From: Streptomyces plumbidurans
GTDB taxonomy: Bacteria; Actinomycetota; Actinomycetes; Streptomycetales; Streptomycetaceae
Direction of reading: 5' to 3'
Assembly: GCF_019857225.1 (NCBI RefSeq)
Contig: NZ_JAFJSY010000052.1
Coordinates: 17,113-81,112, forward strand
Length of the DNA stretch: 64,000 nt
The notes below the pieces were generated by a model. That model was not told the origin of the DNA, ran no database searches, and worked only from the letters and a program-made list of their open reading frames with translations. A program made the translations under genes and the position numbers. Positions 48,561 through 57,841 of this stretch are shown one piece after another. Every line of letters starts with the position of its first letter. Within the stretch, counting starts at the first letter, position 1.

Positions 48561-49553
48561 TCACCGGGCTGTAGGCTCCGTTGCCGGGCGGATCACCACG
48601 CCCTCGCGCAGGTGCAGTTCGCGCCCGGAGACGGTTTCCCGGCCGGTCGCGACCGACAGCACGTGCTCGATGTCGTACGGCCCCTCGTACAGGCGGGGCA
48701 CCAACGGCAGCTGTCCGTCCAGCAGTTCGGCCGGGTCGAGCCAGCGCACCGTGCCGTCGATGTCCGCGCTGACGTCGAAGGCGGCGTAGCCGAGGGACTC
48801 GCGGCGTCCGTCGGCGCCGTAGGTGAGGTCCTGGACGCCCGCGCCGTACACCTCGCCGAAGATGCCGACGCGGCGGGCGCCCAGCCGCTTCGCGAGGTCT
48901 GCAGCGACGGCGGCGACGCCGTGGCCGTGCACCGCCCGCCAGTACAGGTTGCGCGGATCCTCCTTCAGGGCAAGGGACTTGGCGCCGAAGCCCTTGGAGG
49001 AGACGTGCACCCGGTCCTCGTCGACGAGATACGTCAGCAGACAGGCCGAGCCGTGCAGCTTCTCGGTCAGGACCACATCCTCGCCCGGCGCGAAGATGTC
49101 CGGAAACCGCTGGATGTTCTCGATGTCGACCCAGGGCAGCAGATCGGGCGCGGATTCCACGTCGCCGTCCATGGTGGGCGGGATCGGCGGCACCCACTTG
49201 GTGATGCCGAGCCGCTCGGCGAAGTCCGTGCCGTCCAGGGCGGCCCGCGCCAGGTCGACGTCCGCGAGCGCCTCGGGCAGGCACACGATGCCCTGCGACA
49301 GCTCACCGCGCAGCCGCACCGCCTTGACCCGGTCCGCGTTACCGCCCGCCAGCCGCCCGGTCAGCCCCAGCTCCTCGATCAGTGGGGCAGGCAGCACGGC
49401 CTGCTCGGGGATGTAGACGGCGGCGTCGCCGGTGCGGTAGGCGCCCTTGGCGACGACCGCGCGGTACAGGCCGACCTGGGCCAGTTCGAGCGCATCGGCG
49501 TTGGGATGCTCGTGGATCGTCAGTACTTCGGCGGTGACGCGGAGCGTCGACAT
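48561..49553 (-). CDS. ATP-dependent RNA ligase, DraRnl-like, C-terminus frameshifted
   Basis: 330 residues as it stands. N-terminal OB-like domain (~1-110) and nucleotidyltransferase domain with the active-site Lys in TEKLHGSACLL (~164-174) and later motifs GIFGEVYG and LREGVVIRP, as in the Deinococcus RNA ligase family, which seals nicked RNA. After IRPATEP the frame hits a stop at 48561; a one-base shift near 48583 restores a conserved-looking end (SPVTGGRAIAKAVS ... RKGGTEYE) that stops at 48487. About 30 C-terminal residues are therefore out of frame, by a real 1-bp loss or a sequence error. ATG at 49553. Confidence 0.82.
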   Translation of the reverse strand: MSTLRVTAEVLTIHEHPNADALELAQVGLYRAVVAKGAYRTGDAAVYIPEQAVLPAPLIEELGLTGRLAGGNADRVKAVRLRGELSQGIVCLPEALADVDLARAALDGTDFAERLGITKWVPPIPPTMDGDVESAPDLLPWVDIENIQRFPDIFAPGEDVVLTEKLHGSACLLTYLVDEDRVHVSSKGFGAKSLALKEDPRNLYWRAVHGHGVAAVAADLAKRLGARRVGIFGEVYGAGVQDLTYGADGRRESLGYAAFDVSADIDGTVRWLDPAELLDGQLPLVPRLYEGPYDIEHVLSVATGRETVSGRELHLREGVVIRPATEPTAR

Positions 49554-49686
49554 CGCGGGTCCCCCTCGGACAGGTCGTACGCGGCCGTGCGCGGCCGTAC
49601 TCAGCCGTTCTCAGGCGTAGACAGGTGGTTTCATCGCCCCCAACTGTCCGTACGGGAAAAGGGTGGAGCGAGCGGATTTGCCGCTG

Positions 49687-50421
49687 CTAGCGTCGAGGGG
49701 CGTACTGGGCCAGTCCGGCGGTCACCAACTGCGCGTTGGAAGCCGCCCGTTGGCCGTCCGGCAGCAGCAGCGTGTCCTCCAGGCCGATGCGGGTGGCGAG
49801 CCCCAGCCGGCCGGCCAGGCGCAGCACCGGCCAGGCGCCGCCGCCCTCGCCGTGCAGCAGCACCGGGCGGCCGTGCGTGGAACCCAGATCGGCCAGCAGG
49901 GCATGCGCCGTGTCCTCGGCCGTGTCCGCCGAGGTGTCCGTCACCTCGGCCAGCACCCTCAGCACCCGCGGGCCGAGCGGTGAACGGGCGAACCTCGCGG
50001 CCCCGTCCGTCCCCGACCAGATGCCGGCCTCCACTCCCACACCGAGCTCCATCAGCGCGGCGGCGATCTCCTCGGCGCCCTCCTCGTGCCAGTTGACCGA
50101 GGCGTGGTCGGGCAGGGACGGCAGAGCGGCCCAGCTCCGGACGCGCGCCAGCCGGGCGGCCGGCTCCGGCTCGGCCCAGGCGCCCGTGGTGACACCGACG
50201 GGCACTGGCACCGGAACCCGCGCCCGGATCGCCTCCAGCGTCGGCGCGAGCACCTTCGGCGAGAGCGAGTCGTCGCCGCAGGGGGACTTGGGGTGGACAT
50301 GGACGTCCGTCGCTCCGGCCGCGACGGCCCGCGCCGCGGACTCGGCCATCGCCTCCGGCGTCAGCGGCACCACCGCACCGTCGGCGGACCCGCGCGGCCC
50401 GTTGAGACACACCTGCAGCAT
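49687..50421 (-). CDS. BKACE family (DUF849) 3-keto-acid cleavage-like protein
   Basis: 244 residues, slightly short for the family. TIM-barrel of the beta-keto acid cleavage enzymes: opening CLNGPRG, metal-binding HVHPKSPCGDD (two His), SVNWHEEGAEE with the conserved Glu, and VGLEDTLLLPDG-like (here IGLEDTLLLPDGQ) near the end. Members transfer the beta-keto fragment to acetyl-CoA; the founding member cleaves 3-keto-5-aminohexanoate in lysine fermentation. Substrate here unknown. ATG at 50421. The next ~170 bp upstream hold short degenerate repeats (for example at 50463 and 50496) and no gene. Confidence 0.88.
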   Translation of the reverse strand: MLQVCLNGPRGSADGAVVPLTPEAMAESAARAVAAGATDVHVHPKSPCGDDSLSPKVLAPTLEAIRARVPVPVPVGVTTGAWAEPEPAARLARVRSWAALPSLPDHASVNWHEEGAEEIAAALMELGVGVEAGIWSGTDGAARFARSPLGPRVLRVLAEVTDTSADTAEDTAHALLADLGSTHGRPVLLHGEGGGAWPVLRLAGRLGLATRIGLEDTLLLPDGQRAASNAQLVTAGLAQYAPRR

Positions 50422-50593
50422 GGACCCAGCCTGCCAGGCGGCACCGACACCGACGGCGGCACCAGTGACATCAGAGGCAGAGCCACCAGCGGTAGCAGTG
50501 GCATAAGAGGCAGCGGCACCGGTCGGTCGACATCAGAGATCTTGCAGGGGGTGCGGCATCCCCGGCGCACCCCCATCCGCTCAGGGCCGGGAG

Positions 50594-51196
50594 CTAGGCC
50601 GACACGAGCAGCTTTCCGCGCCTTGCGTCAGCCAGGGCCTCGGGCTTGAGCACGGGCCTCGGTACGAGAATTCCGCAGTGGGTGCAGACCGGACCCGCCG
50701 ACGGCTCGTGGTCCAGGTCGTATTTCCAGATCAGGCGTTCGGTGCCGCACACCGGGCAGCAGGCACCCGGCTCGTGCTCCAGGCCGGAGATCAGCCGGCG
50801 CAGCACCTCGGCCAGCGGTTCGCGCGGGTGCACCCGCGGGTCGTCGCACCAGGCGACTCCGAAACCGCCCCAGGTGAGACGGTGCCAGTCGTCCACGCTG
50901 CCCGGACGACGCAGCCCGTCGTGCTTCTCCTTCTTGCGCCGCTCGGCGAACCCGACCTCGTAGGCCAGCCAGACCGTGCGGGCTTCCTCCAGCTCCTCCA
51001 GCGCGGCCACGAGCCGCACCGGGTCGGGGGAGCGGTCCTCCGGATCGAATCCTGCCCGGGAGCACAAATGGTCCCAGGTCGCCCTGTGCCCGTAAGGAGC
51101 GAACCGCTCAAGGCACTTGCGAAGTGAGTAGCGCCGCAGTGCCAGATCGCACCGCGGGTCGCGGACCTGTCTCGCCAGACTCCGGAAACCGGCCAT
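50594..51196 (-). CDS. Conserved hypothetical protein with C-terminal zinc ribbon
   Basis: 200 residues, soluble and basic, Arg-rich. The C-terminus carries two CxxC pairs (CPVCGTE and CTHCG, ~146-149 and ~171-174) that form a zinc ribbon; the N-terminal 130 residues are mostly helical (LRRYSLRKCLERFAPYGHRATW, ALEELEEARTVWLAYEVGFAERR). No enzyme motif is visible and I do not recognise the family; a nucleic-acid-binding or regulatory role would suit the ribbon. ATG at 51196. It is divergent from the acylase gene with ~220 bp between. Confidence 0.68.
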   Translation of the reverse strand: MAGFRSLARQVRDPRCDLALRRYSLRKCLERFAPYGHRATWDHLCSRAGFDPEDRSPDPVRLVAALEELEEARTVWLAYEVGFAERRKKEKHDGLRRPGSVDDWHRLTWGGFGVAWCDDPRVHPREPLAEVLRRLISGLEHEPGACCPVCGTERLIWKYDLDHEPSAGPVCTHCGILVPRPVLKPEALADARRGKLLVSA

Positions 51197-51418
51197 CGCC
51201 CTGCACCTCCGTCACACCTGCACCTGTACTTCGGTCACTTCGGCGTCGTCGAACGGACGTCGCCGAATAGACGTATCGACAACCGATTCGGCTCCATCCG
51301 ATTTCCGATGACCCCCATAAGCCGCCGTGCCTACTCCAAAACTTGACGCATGTTCATCTTCTATCCCGGGGATACCGGCGGTAACGTCCCGGCTCACCCC
51401 ACGTCGGTAGGAGCTGTC

Positions 51419-54202
51419 ATGCCACGACGCACCTCACGCAGCACGCCGCACAGACTGAGAACTCCCGGCAGGCTCGCCGGGTTCCTGAAGACGGCATCCA
51501 TATGCGTCCTGATTGCAGGTCTTTTGTCCCCGCTCACCCAGGCGACGGCGGCCGCCGCCTCGGCCCCGAACGACTACTGCGGCGGCCAGTGCTCCGACAT
51601 CCTGCCGCCGGGTGAGAACGGCAACGCGACGCTGGCCCAGATCCTGCTCAACCAGGCCTTCGGTACCCAGCCCGATCACGCGGACGACCAGCTCGGCACC
51701 TATGCGAACCTGGCGGGCGGCTACTCCACGCTCACCGACGCGAAGATCAACAACTTCTTCAACGACGCGTCGTTCGGGGTCGCTTCCGACCAGGTCGCCT
51801 CCACCGAGAAGCCCGCGGGCCGCACCGACGTCACGATTGTCCGCGACAAGAAGGCAGGTGTGCCGCACATCACGGGCACCACCCGCTACGGCACGGAGTT
51901 CGGGGCCGGGTACGCCGCGGCCGAGGACCGGCTGTGGCTCATGGACCTCTTCCGGCACGTGGGACGCGGCCAGCTGACCTCCTTCGCGGGCGGCGCCGCG
52001 GCCAACCAGGGCCTGGAGCAGCAGTTCTACCGGAACGCCCCCTACACCGAGGCCGACCTGCAGGCCCAGATCGACAGCGCGATCTCGAAGAACGGCGACC
52101 GCGGCCAACAGGCCCTCGACGACGCGAACGCCTACCTGGCAGGCATCAACTCCTATATCGACGCCTCCGACTCCGGCCGCTACTTCCCCGGTGAGTACGT
52201 CCTGACCGGCCACAAGGACGCCATCACCAACGCCGGCACGATCGACCACTTCAAGCTGACAGACCTGGTCGCCCTGGCCTCCGTGATCGGCTCCCTGTTC
52301 GGTTCAGGCGGCGGCGGAGAGGTCAACAACGCCGTCTCGCTCCTCGCCGCCCAGTCCAAGTACGGCGTGGAGGAGGGCACCAAGGTCTGGGAGTCCTTCC
52401 GCGAGCGCAACGACCCCGAGGCCGCCCTCACCGTGCACAACGGCGAGAGCTTCCCCTACGGCGGCAAGCCGGACAGCGCCCAGGGCGAGGCCCTGCCCGA
52501 CGCCGGTTCGGTGACGACCGAGCCGCTGGTCTACGACGCCACCGGCACCGGAGCGAGCCAGAGCGCCACCACGGCGGCGAAGCAGGCGACCGCGACCGCC
52601 CTCTCCTCCGCGAAACGCGGCATGTCCAACGCCCTGGTCGTCAGTGGCAAGCACACCGCGAGCGGCCACCCCATCGCGGTGTTCGGCCCGCAGACCGGCT
52701 ACTTCGCGCCGCAGCTGCTGATGCTCCAGGAGATCCAGGGCCCCGGAATCAGCGCCCGCGGCGCCTCCTTCGCGGGCCTGAGCATGTATGTCGAACTCGG
52801 CCGCGGCCAGGACTACTCGTGGTCCGCGACCACCTCGGGCCAGGACATCATCGACTCCTACGCCGTCGAACTGTGCCAGGACGACTACCACTACCTGTAC
52901 CACGGCACCTGCACGGCCATGGACAAGGTCGAGCAGAAGAACTCCTGGAAGCCGACCACGGCCGACGGCACGGCCGCGGGGTCGTACACCATGCGCGTGT
53001 GGCGGACGAAGTACGGACCCGTCGCCTACCGCGCCACCGTCGGCGGCAAGAAGGTCGCCTACACCACCCTGCGCTCCTCCTATCTGCACGAGGCCGACTC
53101 GATCATCGGCTTCCAGATGCTCAACGACCCCGACTACGTCAAGGGCCCGAAGGACTTCCAGAGCGCGGCCCAGCACATCAACTTCACCTTCAACTGGTTC
53201 TACGCCGACTCCCAGCACACCGCGTACTACAACAGCGGTGACAACCCGGTGCGCGCGAGCGGCGTCGACTCCGAGTTCCCGGTGTGGGGACAGGCCGCCT
53301 ACGAGTGGAAGAACTGGGACCCGGCCACCAACACGGCGGCCTACACCCCGGCCGCGCAGCACCCCAACTCCGTCGACCAGGACTACTACATCTCCTGGAA
53401 CAACAAGCAGGCCCTGAACTACACGACCGCCAGCTGGGGCGACGGCTCGGTCCACCGCGGCAACCTGCTGGACGACCGGGTGAAGAAGCTGGTCGCGGCC
53501 GGCGGGGTGACCCGTACGAAACTGGTGCAGGCCATGGCGGACGCGGCCCTGACCGATCTGCGCGCGGAGGACGTGCTGCCGGACCTGCTGAAGGTGATCA
53601 ACAGCAGTACGGTGACCGACTCCACGGCGGCGGCGGCCGTCGGCAAGCTGCAGACCTGGCTGACGGCGGGCGGCAAGCGCAAGGAGACCTCGGCGGGCTC
53701 CAAGGCCTACGCGGACTCCGACGCGATCCGCATCCTGGACGCCTGGTGGCCGCTGCTGGTCAAGGCCGAGTTCCAGCCGGGCCTCGGGAGCGACCTGTAC
53801 ACCGCGTTCACCGCGAACCTGCCCGTCGACGAGGCCCCGTCGGCCGGACACGGCCCCACCGGCTCGCACGCGGGCAGCTCCTTCCAGTACGGCTGGTGGA
53901 GCTACGTCGACAAGGACGTCCGGGCGGTGCTCGGTGAGTCGGTGAAGGGCCCGCTGGCCGCGAAGTACTGCGGCGGCGGCGACCTGAGCGACTGCCGCTC
54001 CATCCTGATCAGCACGCTCAAGGAGGCGGCCGGCACGTCCGCGTCCACGGTCTACCCCGGCGACGACCTGTGCTCGGCGGGCGACCAGTGGTGCGCCGAC
54101 TCGATCAACCAGCGCACGCTGGGCGGCATCAAGCACCACAACATCAGTTGGCAGAACCGGCCCACCTTCCAGCAGGTGGTGGAGTACACCTCGCACCGGT
54201 GA
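51419..54202 (+). CDS. Secreted penicillin-acylase family amidase
   Basis: 927 residues, an Ntn-hydrolase precursor. Signal peptide ~1-45 (ATAAAASAPND). The alpha segment contains VTIVRDKKAGVPHITG and AAEDRLWLMDLFRH; autocleavage should occur before the nucleophile Ser403 in KRGMSNALVV, releasing the beta chain that runs to the end and has HINFTFNWFYAD and YYISWNNKQ blocks. Relatives remove acyl chains from penicillins, echinocandin-type lipopeptides or acyl-homoserine lactones; substrate unresolved. AGGAG is 6 bases before the ATG at 51419. Not linked to a biosynthetic cluster here. Confidence 0.92.
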   Translation: MPRRTSRSTPHRLRTPGRLAGFLKTASICVLIAGLLSPLTQATAAAASAPNDYCGGQCSDILPPGENGNATLAQILLNQAFGTQPDHADDQLGTYANLAGGYSTLTDAKINNFFNDASFGVASDQVASTEKPAGRTDVTIVRDKKAGVPHITGTTRYGTEFGAGYAAAEDRLWLMDLFRHVGRGQLTSFAGGAAANQGLEQQFYRNAPYTEADLQAQIDSAISKNGDRGQQALDDANAYLAGINSYIDASDSGRYFPGEYVLTGHKDAITNAGTIDHFKLTDLVALASVIGSLFGSGGGGEVNNAVSLLAAQSKYGVEEGTKVWESFRERNDPEAALTVHNGESFPYGGKPDSAQGEALPDAGSVTTEPLVYDATGTGASQSATTAAKQATATALSSAKRGMSNALVVSGKHTASGHPIAVFGPQTGYFAPQLLMLQEIQGPGISARGASFAGLSMYVELGRGQDYSWSATTSGQDIIDSYAVELCQDDYHYLYHGTCTAMDKVEQKNSWKPTTADGTAAGSYTMRVWRTKYGPVAYRATVGGKKVAYTTLRSSYLHEADSIIGFQMLNDPDYVKGPKDFQSAAQHINFTFNWFYADSQHTAYYNSGDNPVRASGVDSEFPVWGQAAYEWKNWDPATNTAAYTPAAQHPNSVDQDYYISWNNKQALNYTTASWGDGSVHRGNLLDDRVKKLVAAGGVTRTKLVQAMADAALTDLRAEDVLPDLLKVINSSTVTDSTAAAAVGKLQTWLTAGGKRKETSAGSKAYADSDAIRILDAWWPLLVKAEFQPGLGSDLYTAFTANLPVDEAPSAGHGPTGSHAGSSFQYGWWSYVDKDVRAVLGESVKGPLAAKYCGGGDLSDCRSILISTLKEAAGTSASTVYPGDDLCSAGDQWCADSINQRTLGGIKHHNISWQNRPTFQQVVEYTSHR

Positions 54203-54232
54203 CGCACGGCAGTTGATGCAGCAGGCGGCGGG

Positions 54233-55555
54233 TCAGCGGATGCGGCCCGCCGCCAGCACCATCCGGGCCAGCTCCGGGTGCACGATGTCACTGTGCGCAC
54301 CGGCGGGCGGCCCGCCCCGCTTGACCACGGCCGCGGCGTCCACGTTGACGCACCCCGACGCGGGCAGCGTCGCCTTCAGCGCCTCGGCGAGCTTCAGCGC
54401 GCGCGTGCCGGGCACCGCCTGCACACCGTCGTGCCCCATCGCCCCCCACTTGGCGCCCAGCGCCTGAGCCAGGCCGAGGCTCTCGGCCACCCCCTGGCAG
54501 TCGTTCGCCATGCGCGAGGCCAGCGGGTAGATCGTGCCGAGCGCCGAGTCGAAGCGCGAGTAGCAGCACACCAGAGGACCGTCGATGCGGTTCTGCTGGC
54601 CCTGGAGCACTCCTCCCGCGTGCGCGTCGTGCGGCAGCCTCGCCGCGAACGCGTAGTGGGAGAAGGCGCCTTGGAGCAGCGTCACCGACTTCACGGTGCG
54701 CACCCCGTCCGGCAGGCCGCTCAGCGCGAACGACACCAGCCGCCCGCCGAAGCTGTGCCCGACCAGATGCACCCGCACGTGCGGGGCTCTGGTGGCCAAC
54801 TGCCCTATGACCGGCCCGAGTCCACGCTCGCCGACGGTTCCCGCGCGCCGCTTCATCGCGTAGTACGTCGCCTGCCGCAGCAGTTCCTTCGCCCCGTCCC
54901 AGGGGTTCGGCAGCGCGAACTGCGCCTCGGCGCCGTCGGATCGGAGGTTCGCCAGTGCCTGGGTGAACTCGTCGCACAGGGTCGTCACGTCCCCGGTGAA
55001 CAGCACCGGATCGCTCTGCGGGACACCCTCCGCGAGCGTGTCCGCGGCGAACAGCGGTTGCGGTCCGCCCGGTACGACCTCCACCAGCAGCCGCACCAGC
55101 CGCCCGAACTCCTCCAGTTCGTTCTCGGGCCGCTGGTCCAGCATCCGGGCGATCTGGTCGACGACGGTGGCGCGGCCGGGGAAGGTCTCGAGCAGCGCGT
55201 GCCGGGTGTCCTTGTCCAGCGCGGGCCTCGCGACGGCCTCCGCCTCCGTGGCCACCACGGACTTGGGGAAGTCGGGGATCGGCTCGTCGCAGAAGCGCAT
55301 CGACGGCCAGATCACACCGACGTACCCGATCCTCGCCTTCGGCGCGAGCCCGGGGACCGGCGCGAAGAACCGCCGGTAGAGGGCGGTCGCGCCGGAGCGG
55401 TCGTTGTTCCAGCCGTGCGCGAACACGATCAGGTCGCTCACCTCGCGGGCCGCGACCCCGTGGAGCAACTCGTCCCGTTCCCGGCCGTCGACGTCTCCGT
55501 CCGCGTCGAAGGTCAGCTCCCAGTAGGGAGTCACGCTCATCTGCGGCTCTGCCAT
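54233..55555 (-). CDS. Large alpha/beta-hydrolase domain protein
   Basis: 440 residues, no signal peptide. Oxyanion region LIVFAHGWNNDRSGA (~42-56), nucleophile elbow HLVGHSFGGRL (~270) and late His candidates (HSDIVHPELARM) give a hydrolase triad, but long insertions (~95-235) separate the core strands. It resembles serine peptidase/lipase-like proteins often annotated only as hydrolases; substrate unknown. ATG at 55555 follows GAGGGGGG. The gene is convergent with the acylase (30 bp gap). Confidence 0.78.
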   Translation of the reverse strand: MAEPQMSVTPYWELTFDADGDVDGRERDELLHGVAAREVSDLIVFAHGWNNDRSGATALYRRFFAPVPGLAPKARIGYVGVIWPSMRFCDEPIPDFPKSVVATEAEAVARPALDKDTRHALLETFPGRATVVDQIARMLDQRPENELEEFGRLVRLLVEVVPGGPQPLFAADTLAEGVPQSDPVLFTGDVTTLCDEFTQALANLRSDGAEAQFALPNPWDGAKELLRQATYYAMKRRAGTVGERGLGPVIGQLATRAPHVRVHLVGHSFGGRLVSFALSGLPDGVRTVKSVTLLQGAFSHYAFAARLPHDAHAGGVLQGQQNRIDGPLVCCYSRFDSALGTIYPLASRMANDCQGVAESLGLAQALGAKWGAMGHDGVQAVPGTRALKLAEALKATLPASGCVNVDAAAVVKRGGPPAGAHSDIVHPELARMVLAAGRIR

Positions 55556-55649
55556 GACCGGCCCCCTCGCCGCCGTAGCGATGCCCTGTGGGCGCATCGT
55601 CCTGCCGGCGGACGAGGTTGGCCATACACCGCGCCTGACTTGTGGAGAT

Positions 55650-56894
55650 TCACCTGTAGAGGAGGTATTGCCTTCGCATCTGCCGGAAGGCGGCCAGTTC
55701 GTCCTGCCAGGCGGCGACCACCTCGTCCGTGCTCGCGCCCGCGTCGATCGCGGTCCGCACGCGCGTGGAGCCCGTCAGCTTGTCGATCCAGTTGTCGGAG
55801 CGCCAGGCGAAGTCGCTCCACACCTTCCTGGCGGTCACCAGCAGGGCGACGCCGGTGCGCACGGGGTCGTAGGCCCCGCGGTCGTCGACATGGATCTGCA
55901 CCCCGCCGACCGTCTTGCCCTGGAACTTGGAGAACGTCGGCGCGAAGTACGCCTCCCTGAAGTGCACGCCGGGCAGGCCGAGTTCGTTCACGGCCGCGGC
56001 CCACCGGCCGTCGATGCCCTCGGCGCCGAGCAGTTCGAAGGGCCGGGTGGTGCCGCGTCCCTCGGACAGGTTCGTGCCCTCGAACATGCACGTCCCCGAG
56101 TACACCAGCGCCGTGTCGGGCGTCGGCATGTTCGGGCTCGGCGGCACCCAGGGGAGCGCGGAGGCGTCGTAGAACTCCGCGCGCTCCCAGCCCGTCATCC
56201 GCACCGTCTGAAGGGGGACCGGCGCGGTGAGGAACTCCCCGTTGAACAGCCGGGCCAGCTCGCACACGGTCATGCCGTGCGCCTGGGAGATCGGCTGCCG
56301 GCCGACGAACGTGGCGAACTCCTTGTGCAGCACCGGTCCTTGGGCCGCGCGTCCGGTGACCGGGTTGGGGCGGTCGAGGACGACGAAGCGCTTGCCGGCG
56401 AGCTGCGCCGCCTCCATGCAGTCGTAGAGCGTCCAGATGTACGTGTAGAACCGGGCGCCGACGTCCTGGATGTCGAAGACGATCGTGTCGACGCCCGCGG
56501 TGGTGAAGATGTCGGCGAGGGTCTGGCCGCTCTTGAGGTACGTGTCGTAGACGGGCAGCCCGGTGGCCGGGTCGTCGTAGCGGCCCTCGGAGCCGCCGGC
56601 CTGGGCGGTGCCGCGGAAGCCGTGCTCGGGGCCGAAGACGGCCGTCAGGTTCACTCTGTCGTCCGCGTGCATGACGTCCACGATGTGGCGGACGTCTCTC
56701 GTCACGCCGGTGGGGTTGGTGACGATGCCGACGCGTTGGCCTTCGAGGCGCGCGTAGCCGGTGGCGGCGAGGTTCTCGAAGCCGGTGCGGAGGGGGTTGT
56801 GGTGCCTGGCGTCGGCTGCCCCGGCCGGGGGTGCCGCGGTGAAGGATGCTGCTGCCGTGGTTGCTGCGAGGAGGGCTCGTCTGCTTAGGCGCAT
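55650..56894 (-). CDS. Exo-beta-N-acetylmuramidase NamZ-like protein (DUF1343, GH171)
   Basis: 414 residues. N-terminus MRLSRRALLAATTAAAS has a twin-arginine look (SRRALL) followed by a hydrophobic stretch and cleavage region ~25-30, so Tat export is likely. The DUF1343 domain covers the rest: GIVTNPTGV, FGPEHGFRG, FDIQDVGARFYTYIWTL, DRPNPVTG, LFNGE. The best-studied relative, B. subtilis NamZ, releases terminal MurNAc from peptidoglycan fragments. It would support wall recycling outside the membrane. Start ATG at 56894 lacks a clear ribosome site; TTG at 56903 is an alternative. Confidence 0.9.
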   Translation of the reverse strand: MRLSRRALLAATTAAASFTAAPPAGAADARHHNPLRTGFENLAATGYARLEGQRVGIVTNPTGVTRDVRHIVDVMHADDRVNLTAVFGPEHGFRGTAQAGGSEGRYDDPATGLPVYDTYLKSGQTLADIFTTAGVDTIVFDIQDVGARFYTYIWTLYDCMEAAQLAGKRFVVLDRPNPVTGRAAQGPVLHKEFATFVGRQPISQAHGMTVCELARLFNGEFLTAPVPLQTVRMTGWERAEFYDASALPWVPPSPNMPTPDTALVYSGTCMFEGTNLSEGRGTTRPFELLGAEGIDGRWAAAVNELGLPGVHFREAYFAPTFSKFQGKTVGGVQIHVDDRGAYDPVRTGVALLVTARKVWSDFAWRSDNWIDKLTGSTRVRTAIDAGASTDEVVAAWQDELAAFRQMRRQYLLYR

Positions 56895-56943
56895 GAGGTG
56901 CAAGGTATTGCTGCCGCCGGTTGTGGGGAAGGTGCCGGTCTGC

Positions 56944-56971
56944 TGTGGCTTGGCGCGCAGTTCCCCGCGCC
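56944..56971 (+). repeat. Dispersed Streptomyces intergenic repeat, copy C
   Basis: The 28-base core begins TGTGGCTTGGCGCGCAG and ends TTCCCCGCGCC, followed by a GCGCCCCTGAAGGGCG hairpin (to ~56982). Same orientation as copy B. It sits between the divergent NamZ-like and SDR genes, next to the operator at 57006. Confidence 0.7.
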
Positions 56972-57005
56972 CCTGAAGGGCGTTGCAGTCACCCCTTTCC
57001 TGCTA

Positions 57006-57025
57006 CATACCGACCGGTTAGTCTG
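57006..57025. promoter_or_regulatory. CCGACCGG-type TetR operator before the SDR-ligase operon
   Basis: CATACCGACCGGTTAGTCTG, 7 of 10 symmetric pairs; shares the CCGACCGGT core with sites at 34376 and 62513. It lies 43 bp before the SDR start codon. Confidence 0.55.
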
Positions 57026-57067
57026 GCCGTCGCGGGGGTCGGAAGCGAGTCGCGTCGAAGGAGTCCG

Positions 57068-57841
57068 ATGGTGGAAGCCGTTCAAGGTGCTGGTGTCGTC
57101 GTCACGGGGGCCGGGGGTGGGATCGGGGCCGCGATCGCCCGCCGATTCGCCGCCGAGGGAGCCCGGGTCGTCGTGAACGATCTGGACGGGGCGCGGGCCG
57201 AGGCGGTCGCCGCGGAGATCGGCGGCACCGCGGTGCCGGGCGACGCCTCCGCGATCGTGGCCGACGCGCGGGACGCCCTCGGCGGCACCGTGGACGTCTA
57301 CTGCGCCAACGCCGGTGTCGCCTTCGACGACGGGGGCCAGGGACTGTCCGCCGACGAGAAGTCCTGGGCGACCTCCTGGGACGTCAACGTGATGGCGCAC
57401 GTCCGGGCCGCCGAGCAGCTGCTGCCGGCCTGGCTGGAGCGCGGGAGCGGACGCTTCGTGTCCACCGTCTCCGCCGCCGGGCTGCTGTCCATGATCGGCG
57501 CGCCCTCCTATAGCGTCACCAAGCACGGGGCCTACGCCTTCGCCGAGTGGCTGTCGCTGACCTACCGCCACCGCGGGATCAAGGTGCACGCCATCTGCCC
57601 GCAGGGCGTCCGCACCGACATGCTGGCCGCCACCGGCGCCGCGGGCGACCTGGTGCTCAGGCCGACCGCGGTCGAGCCCTCGGACGTCGCGGACGCCCTG
57701 TTCAAGGGCATCGAGGAGGACCGCTTCCTGATCCTGCCGCACCCCGAGGTCGCCGGTTACTACCAGCTGCGGGCCGCCGAACCGGACCGGTGGCTGGCCA
57801 ATATGAACCACCTGCAGCAGAAGTGGGAGGAGGCGCGATGA
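57068..57841 (+). CDS. Short-chain dehydrogenase/reductase
   Basis: 257 residues. Cofactor motif TGAGGGIG (13-20), NAG at ~81-83, catalytic Ser ~135 and Tyr148-x3-Lys152 (YSVTK) are all present; NDLD after strand 2 favours NAD(H). It likely oxidises or reduces a hydroxyacyl or hydroxy compound in the acyl-CoA pathway encoded by its neighbours. AAGGAG lies 5 bases before the ATG. Its stop overlaps the ligase start (ATGA). Confidence 0.93.
   Translation: MVEAVQGAGVVVTGAGGGIGAAIARRFAAEGARVVVNDLDGARAEAVAAEIGGTAVPGDASAIVADARDALGGTVDVYCANAGVAFDDGGQGLSADEKSWATSWDVNVMAHVRAAEQLLPAWLERGSGRFVSTVSAAGLLSMIGAPSYSVTKHGAYAFAEWLSLTYRHRGIKVHAICPQGVRTDMLAATGAAGDLVLRPTAVEPSDVADALFKGIEEDRFLILPHPEVAGYYQLRAAEPDRWLANMNHLQQKWEEAR

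Noticed and set aside
47535..50096. Long plus-strand frame running from soxR through the tandem array and across the RNA-ligase region
   Set aside because: Only its first soxR part has a recognisable fold. The rest is low-complexity Pro/Arg/Ser and antisense to the RNA ligase.
50463..50513. Imperfect 18-bp direct repeats (33 bp apart) upstream of the BKACE-like gene
   Set aside because: Low-complexity GGCAGC/ACCAG-rich text; too degenerate to separate from compositional bias.
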